From: Kiritimatiellia bacterium
Lineage (GTDB): Bacteria; Verrucomicrobiota; Kiritimatiellia; RFP12; DVOR01
Reading direction: 5' to 3'
Length of the DNA: 8,104 bases
Assembly: GCA_900771325.1 (NCBI GenBank)
Contig: CAAGNN010000074.1
Span: 1 to 8,104, forward strand
Shown here: in pieces, positions 1 to 6,600 of the stretch
How positions within the stretch are numbered: the first letter of the stretch is position 1
How the letters are laid out: every line of letters starts with the position of its first letter
Made by a program: the position numbers and the translations under genes
The notes under the pieces: model-generated
Told to the model about the DNA's origin: nothing
Database searches by the model: none
Seen by the model: the letters and a program-made list of their open reading frames with translations, nothing else

Positions 1-30
1 CCCGATGAACGGGGGTAGTCATCGCGCGTG

Positions 31-76
31 GGGGAAAGAGACTCCGCCACTGCCCCAAAAGGTCACAGTGGCGGAG
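31..76 (-). terminator. Probable intrinsic terminator of the giant gene
   Basis: An 11-bp perfect inverted repeat (42-52 CTCCGCCACTG and 66-76 CAGTGGCGGAG) encloses a 13-base loop. It lies 10 bases downstream of the TAG stop. On the minus strand the stem is followed by TCTCTTTC and then Cs, a moderately T-rich tail. On the plus strand it is followed by ACGTAACG, with no T run, so it should act in the minus direction only. The broken T tract makes it a weaker match than a textbook terminator. Confidence 0.75.
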
Positions 77-86
77 ACGTAACGCG

Positions 87-638
87 CTACTTGCTCACAC
101 GAATGCGATAGAAAGCGCTAGATCCGTGTTTCTGGACCTGCGGCTGCCAAGGTTGCCCATCGCCGATCTTGCTCTCGCCCACGATGGGATTATCGATCGA
201 ATCGCCCTCCAAGAGCGTATAGGTGAGGCCGGGCTTCGTCGGGGCGGTGGTAAGCGGTTGCTTGGCCGAGGGGGCAAAGACCGCCCCACCCGCCTCGGAG
301 GTGTCGAGAATCGCCTTGGCTATCTCGGCCTTCACCTCAGCCTGGGAGAGGTCAATCTTCCCCGCCACCGCCGCCGGAATGTCAAGGAAGTCAGTAATGT
401 CGTAGCGTTTATTGCCGTCGACCTTAACCACCTTAATCGTGGCCCCATTCGCCGTCACGCTCGTGGCCGTACTCGGCACCTCCACCGTCACCTTCGCCGC
501 CTCCACTCCCTCGGGAATGGACACCACAACCTCCCCGACCCCTTCACTTGGCTTGACAGTGATTTGCCCGTTCTCATCGGTCTCTACCACCGCATCGGGG
601 TCGCCCTCGACTGCGGGTTCGGTGAGGTAGAGGCTCAT
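87..638 (-). other. Unique C-terminal region, possible export or anchoring tail (residues 2485-2667)
   Basis: After the last LRR cap the protein is non-repetitive. An acidic linker (TEPAVEGDPDAVVETDENG) comes first. A beta-rich segment follows (VVVSIPEGVEAAKVTVEVPS, then VTANGATIKVVKVDG). Next is a probable helix (DLSQAEVKAEIAKAILD). Last is a tail with PGLTYTLLEGDS, IGDGQPWQPQV and a terminal SSAFYRIRVSK. I see no LPXTG, hydrophobic anchor or cysteine cluster. Tails of the GLxYxL...FYxIxV kind recur, as I recall, at the ends of large secreted proteins of Kiritimatiellota/Lentisphaerota-type bacteria, so a sorting or packing role is possible; that link is inference only. Confidence 0.55.
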
Positions 639-3600
639 TCTCAGGTTCTTCCAGGTGCCGTTGGAGAGCTTAGCCTGCCAGACATCCTGATACTCAGGTA
701 GATAGGTGCCGGAAAGGTCATCATCGCCAAAGGCCCATTCCCCGCAGTAGTCTAACGGCTCCCCCTTGAAGTGCACGGTCTTGAGGTTGTAGCACTCGAG
801 GAAGGCCCAGTCGCGCACGCACCGCACGGAGGCGGGCAGGGTGACCGAGGTGATGGAGTTAAAGCGACTGTAGAAGAAGGCGCATTCGCTGATTTCCACC
901 ACGCCATCGGGGACCACGAAGTCGCCGCGCGCAGTGGGGGCCGCCATCAGTACCGTGCGATCCTTACTATAGAGGTAGCCATGCTCATCGGAAGCGTAGT
1001 ACGCATTGGCCGGATCAACGATGTAGCGAAGATTGGGACTCCCCCAGGAAGCGCCATCATCAAGGAAGGTGACCGATGCCGGGATGGTGACCGACTCCAG
1101 GCGTCTGCAGTTGGCGAAGGCTTCGTCGTAGATGGTAGTTACCGTGGCCGGCAAAGTCACCGTCACGACATTATGGCAAGCACTGAAGCCGGAGTAATCG
1201 TCATCGCCCAGCTCGCCCGGGAGGCCAATGGCAATGACCGGGTATCCACCAAGCGTATTGGGGACGACCACATGCGCGCTGGCACCGCTCGCCTCGTCAT
1301 CGTATTCCACCAGCGTTGCGCCCGCCTCACTCAAGGTGTAGAAGAAGCATCCCTCCCTGTATTCCTCTGTCCGCCACAGGGCGTAGAGGGTGATGGTGCC
1401 ATCGGCTTCGGCTGTCAGGTTGCGCACCTCCGCGCCATCGCGATAGCGCAAGGTTCCTTCGGCCTCGGTAGCCCAACCTACGAAAGCACAACCCACGCGC
1501 GTAAAGGCGTTTTCGCGTAAGGTGACGGTGGCATTATACTCGGCCAGCGTCCCCGCCATCTCGCCCTTGCCACCATTGGCATCATAGGCAATCGTGTAGG
1601 TGTTGGCCTGCCAAGTTGCATAGAGCGTGACGGTGCCATTCAGTTCGGCTGTCAGGTTCTCCACCTCCGCGCCATCGGCGTAGACCTCCTCGCCCGTTGC
1701 CTCGGTGGCCCAGCCGGCGAAGGTATAACCCGTGCGCGTAAAGCGGTTCGCGGGCAACTGGAGGCTTTCGTCATAGATAGCAGGGGTCGAGGCCATCTCG
1801 CCTTCGCCGCCATTGGCGTTATAGGCAATGGTGTAACTGTTGGCCTGCCAGAAGGCGTAGAGCGGGACCTCCTGATTGGCCTGTTCTGTCAGGTTGACCA
1901 CCTCCGCGCCATCGGCGTAAACCACAGGCCCTTCAGCCTCCGTGGCCCAGCCCAGGAAGGTGTGGCCCACGCGCGAAAAGGCATTGGCCGAGAGGGCAAT
2001 GGGTTGACCGTAGGTTGCCGAAGTCGCGGTCATCGTGCCTTCGCCACCGTTGGCTCTGTACGCAATTGTGTAGCTATTGAGTTCCCAGATAGCATAGAGC
2101 GTGACCGTGCCCCCGGCGATGCTCGTCAAATCGCGCACCTCAGCGCCATCGGCATAGAGAACCTCGCCCTGCGGTGCCGTGGCCCACCCTTGGAAGGTAT
2201 AGCCCACGCGCGTGAAGGCCATCATTGGCAGGCGAATCCCTTCACCGTAGTTAGCAACTGTCGATGCCATCTCACCCGCGCCGCCATTGGCAACGTAATC
2301 GATGGTGTACGCATTGACTTCCCACACTGCATAGAGCGGCACCACGCTATTCGCCACCTCCGTGAGATTGGAAACCGCCGCGCCATCGGCGTAGAGAACT
2401 TCGCCCTGCGGTGCCGTGGCCCAACCCTTAAAGGTGTAGCCCAAACGCGAGAAGGTGCTGGCGCGCAGGGTAAAGGGCGTGTCATAGACCGCCGAGGAGT
2501 TCTCCATCGCTCCTTCGCCTCCATTGGCGTTGTAGACAATCGTATAGGCGTTAACCTGCCAGAGGGCATAGAGCGTGATTGTAGCACCGGCCTCGGAGGC
2601 GAGATTGGAAACCGTAGCGCCCGGCGCATAGGCCACTGCACCGGTAGGCGAGGTGGCCCAACCCGCGAAGGTGTAGCCTGGGCGAGCAAAGCCATTTTGA
2701 GCAAGCGTAGTTGCCTGACCATAGTGCACGTGGGCCTCGGGTATGGTGCCGCTACCGCCATTGGCGTGATAGGCGATGGTGTACGCATTGCCGGCCCAGA
2801 CTGCGTAAAGCGTGACCGTTCCGTTAGCCGTGGAGGTGAGGTTGGAGACCTCTGCGCCATTAATATAGAGCGCCCCTCCTGTGGCAGATGTGGCCCAACC
2901 CGCGAAGGTGTAGCCCGAACGCGTGAACGCATTGGCGGAGAGGGTAAAGGGCGTATCATAGACCGCCGAGGTGTTCGCCATCGACCCCATCCCTCCGTTA
3001 GCCGCGTAGACCACGGTATAGCCATTAGCCCGCCAGGTGGCGCGAATGGTTTGGTCGCCGGTCATCGAACTATTAATAGCCGCCGGCTGCCAGCCTTGGA
3101 AGGTGTAGCCGGTCACCTCCGAGGGCGTTGTGAAGGTATATTCCGTGCCCTCTTCGTAGGTAGCCGGGTTGCGGTGGGTAGCGCCCATCAGATTCTCGTA
3201 GGTGATGTTGGAGATCACGATGGCGGTGGGGTCCTTCTCAAAGGTCACCATCACATAGCACGCTTCGTCAGCCGTAAAGGTAATGGGGTTCTCCGTGCTC
3301 GTCGTCCCATCCAGGAACATCCACCGAACAAAGCGCTGGCCCCTGGCGGGAATAGCCTCCAAAGTGACCTCCTCGCCAATATGATAGGAACCCGTGCCAA
3401 GCACTTCGCCCTCGCCGTCCCCAAGAACAGCCAAAACCTCCACCAGCCCCATCCGCAGACCGTAGTAGTAGCCGGCTTCAATGACCTGGCTCCACGCCTC
3501 CTCCAACTCCGCCGGATAGTTGCCAATGGCCGTGGTGTTGGCCGGGAAGGGCTGAGTGGGCGTGGTGCCCTTAGTTAGGGGCGCTCCTTCAAAGGTGACC

Positions 3601-6600
3601 GTCTGCAACTTGGTGCAGAAGGCAAAGGCATAGTCCCCGATCGAAAGCAAGCTCCTGGGGAAGGTGATTTCCGTCAACCCTGGGCTGGTTGCGAAGGCGC
3701 GCGCCCCAATGCCAGTGACCAAATAGTCATCCAACATCATCGGCAAGCGGACCGCACCGGAAAGAGGAATCGTCGACCCCGTAATCGTTGCTTCGCCGCC
3801 AATGGCACGATACTTGTAGTTGCCGGATGTGCCCGTGTAGTAGCCATCGGCCACCATCTTGAGCCCATCCCACATCAGGCTACCATCCAAGGCCGTCTCC
3901 CAGGTGGCCGCATACTCGGTGGGATAGGTGCTACGCATCTGATCAAGGCTCATCCCCGAAAAGACCGTCCCCGTCCGCTCTGGAACCGTGCCGCGGAAAG
4001 CAACGAGGCTCAGACTGGTGCAGTTCTTGAATGCCCCCACTTCCAACCGCGAAACCGAGGCTGGAACCGTAAAGGCCCGCAACGAGGTGGCATTCTCAAA
4101 AGCGTTGGCCTGAATGGTTAAGAGCCCCTCGGTGGCGAAACAGTAAATCAACCCGCTACAATCCTTAAAGGCGCGCGGATCCAAGGTCGTGATGTCCGCC
4201 AGGTAGACGAAGTTTAAGGCCGTATTGCCCATAAACGCCTCTTCGCCGATGAAGTGGACATTGACCGGCGTGGCATACTCGCCCCCTTGGTAGACCGGGA
4301 AGTGCAGCAACCACTCATTATTCGCCGAGAAGAGTACCCCATCCACCGACTTATAGTTCCGGTTCCCCTCGGCCACCAATACGCGATTGCAACCCGTAAA
4401 GACTCGGTCCCCAAGCGCCGTCACCGAAGCCGGCAATACCATCTCCTCCACCGCTGAACAGCCCCAAAAGGCCTCGTCGCCAACCTTCGTAAGCCCCTCG
4501 GCAAAGACCACCTTCGTTAACCCCGAGCATTCCCTAAACGCCCCCGCGCCAATCTCCGTCACCGAGGCGGGAATCGTCACCCGCTCCAGTGCACTGCACC
4601 CCTCAAAAGCCCGCGCACCGATGGAAGTCACGCCCGCCGGAAGCACAATCGACTGCAAGACCGTATTCCCCGCAAAGGCTTCGTCCGCGATAACCGTTGC
4701 CGCCGTTGTCAATGTTACTTCCGTCAACTTCGCCGTTGACATACCACTTGGTAAGAAGGGCGCAACCAACCGCTCCGGCGCAACACCCGTGAACGCCCCC
4801 TCACCAATCTCCGTCACCGAGGAGGGAATCGTCACCGAGGTCAGAGAGCTGCAACCCGAGAACGCATACCATCCGATGGAGGTTACCCCCTCGGGAATCG
4901 TCACCGAGGTCAGATTTTCCGTTGACATTCCATCTGGCACAGCGGCGGCAACCAATGTTGCTGGTGCCACACCCTCGAACGCCGAGGAGCCGATGGAGGT
5001 CACACTGGCGGGAATTGTCACCGAGGTCAGAGAACTGCAATCCTTGAACGCATAGTAGCCGATGGAGGTCACGCTGGAGGGAATCACCACCGAGATCAAC
5101 GAACTGCAATTCGAGAACGCAGAGCCGCCGATGGAGGTCACGCTGGAGGGAATCATCACCGAGGTCAGAGAACTGCACCCAGAAAACGCAGAGTTGCCGA
5201 TAGAAGTCACGCCCTCAGGAATCACCACCGAGGCCAGTGAACTGCACCCAGAAAACGCATTGTCGCCGATGGAGGTCACGCTGGCGGGAATCGTCACCGA
5301 GGCCAGAGCACTGCACCCAGAAAACGTCTGGTAGCCGATGGAGGTCACGCCCTCGGGAATCACCACCGAGGCCAGAGAACTGCAACCGCGGAAGGCCGAG
5401 TTGCCGATTTCGGTCACGCCCTCGAGAATCACCACCGAGGTCAGAGAACTGCACCCAGAAAACGCATTCCCGCCGATGGAGGTCACGCTGGCGGGAATCG
5501 TCACCGAGGTCAGAGCACTGCAATTCTTGAACGCATAGCCGCTGATGGAGGTCACGCCCTCGGGAATCACCACCGAAGTCAAAGAACTGCAACCAAAAAA
5601 CGCAGAGTCGCCGATGAAAGTCACGCTGGCGGGAATTACCACCGAGGTCAGCGAACTGCAATCTCTAAACGCATAGCCGCCGATGGTGGTCACGCTCTCG
5701 GGAATCACCACCGAGGACAGCGCACTGCAACCCGAGAACGCCTCGCTACCTATCTTCGTAAGCCCCTCGGCAAAGACCACCTCCGTTAATCCCGTGCATC
5801 CCTTAAACGCCCCCGCGCCAATCTCCGTCACCGAGGAGGGAATCGTCACCCGCTCCAGTGCACTGCATCCCGCAAAGGCCCGCGCGCCGATGGAAGTCAC
5901 CCCCGCCGGAAGCACAATCGACTGCAAGACCGTATTCCCCGCAAAGGCTTCTTCCGCGATAACCGTTGCCGCCGTTGTCAATGTTACTTCCGTTAACTTC
6001 GCCGTTGACATACCACTTGGTAAGAACGGTGCCACCAATCGCTCCGGCGCAACACCCGTGAACGCCCCTTCACCAATCTCCGTCACCGAGGAGGAAATCG
6101 TCACCGAAGTCAGAGCACTGCAACCATTGAACGCATCGTTACCGATTTCGGTCACGCCCTCGGGAATCACCACCGAGGTCAGATTTGTCTTTGACATTCC
6201 ACTTGGTACAGCGGCGGCAACTAATGTTGCTGGTGCCACACCCTCGAACGCACCTTTGCCGATGGAGGTTACGCTGGAGGGAATCACCACCGAGGTCAGA
6301 GAACTGCAACCAGCGAACGCCCCTTCGCCGATGGAGGTCACACCATCGGGAATCTCCACCGAGGTCAGTGAGCTGCAATCCCCGAACGCAGAGTCGCCGA
6401 TAGAAGTCACGCCCTCGGGAATCTCCACCGAGGTCAGAGCACTGCAATCGTAGAACGCCTCGCTGCCTATCTTCGTAAGCCCCTCGGCAAAGACCACCTC
6501 CGTTAACCCCGTGCATTCCCTAAACGCCCCCGCGCCAATCTCCGTCACCGAGGAGGGAATCGTCACCCGATTCAACGCACTGCACCCCGCAAAGGCCCGC

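Noticed and set aside
1..40. A neighbouring gene or promoter at the left edge
   Set aside because: Only about 40 bases lie beyond the hairpin; no convincing start codon with ribosome binding site, promoter boxes or coding end can be supported.
1962..3578. Long plus-strand open frame (538 codons) over the InlB repeats, and several others such as 771-1520, 4387-5055, 5683-6453 and 6511-7233
   Set aside because: They are antisense to a convincing coding frame. Because the repeat periods (69 and 237 bp) are multiples of three, a frame lacking a stop in one unit stays open in all, so long shadow frames are expected. Their translations show no recognisable domain.
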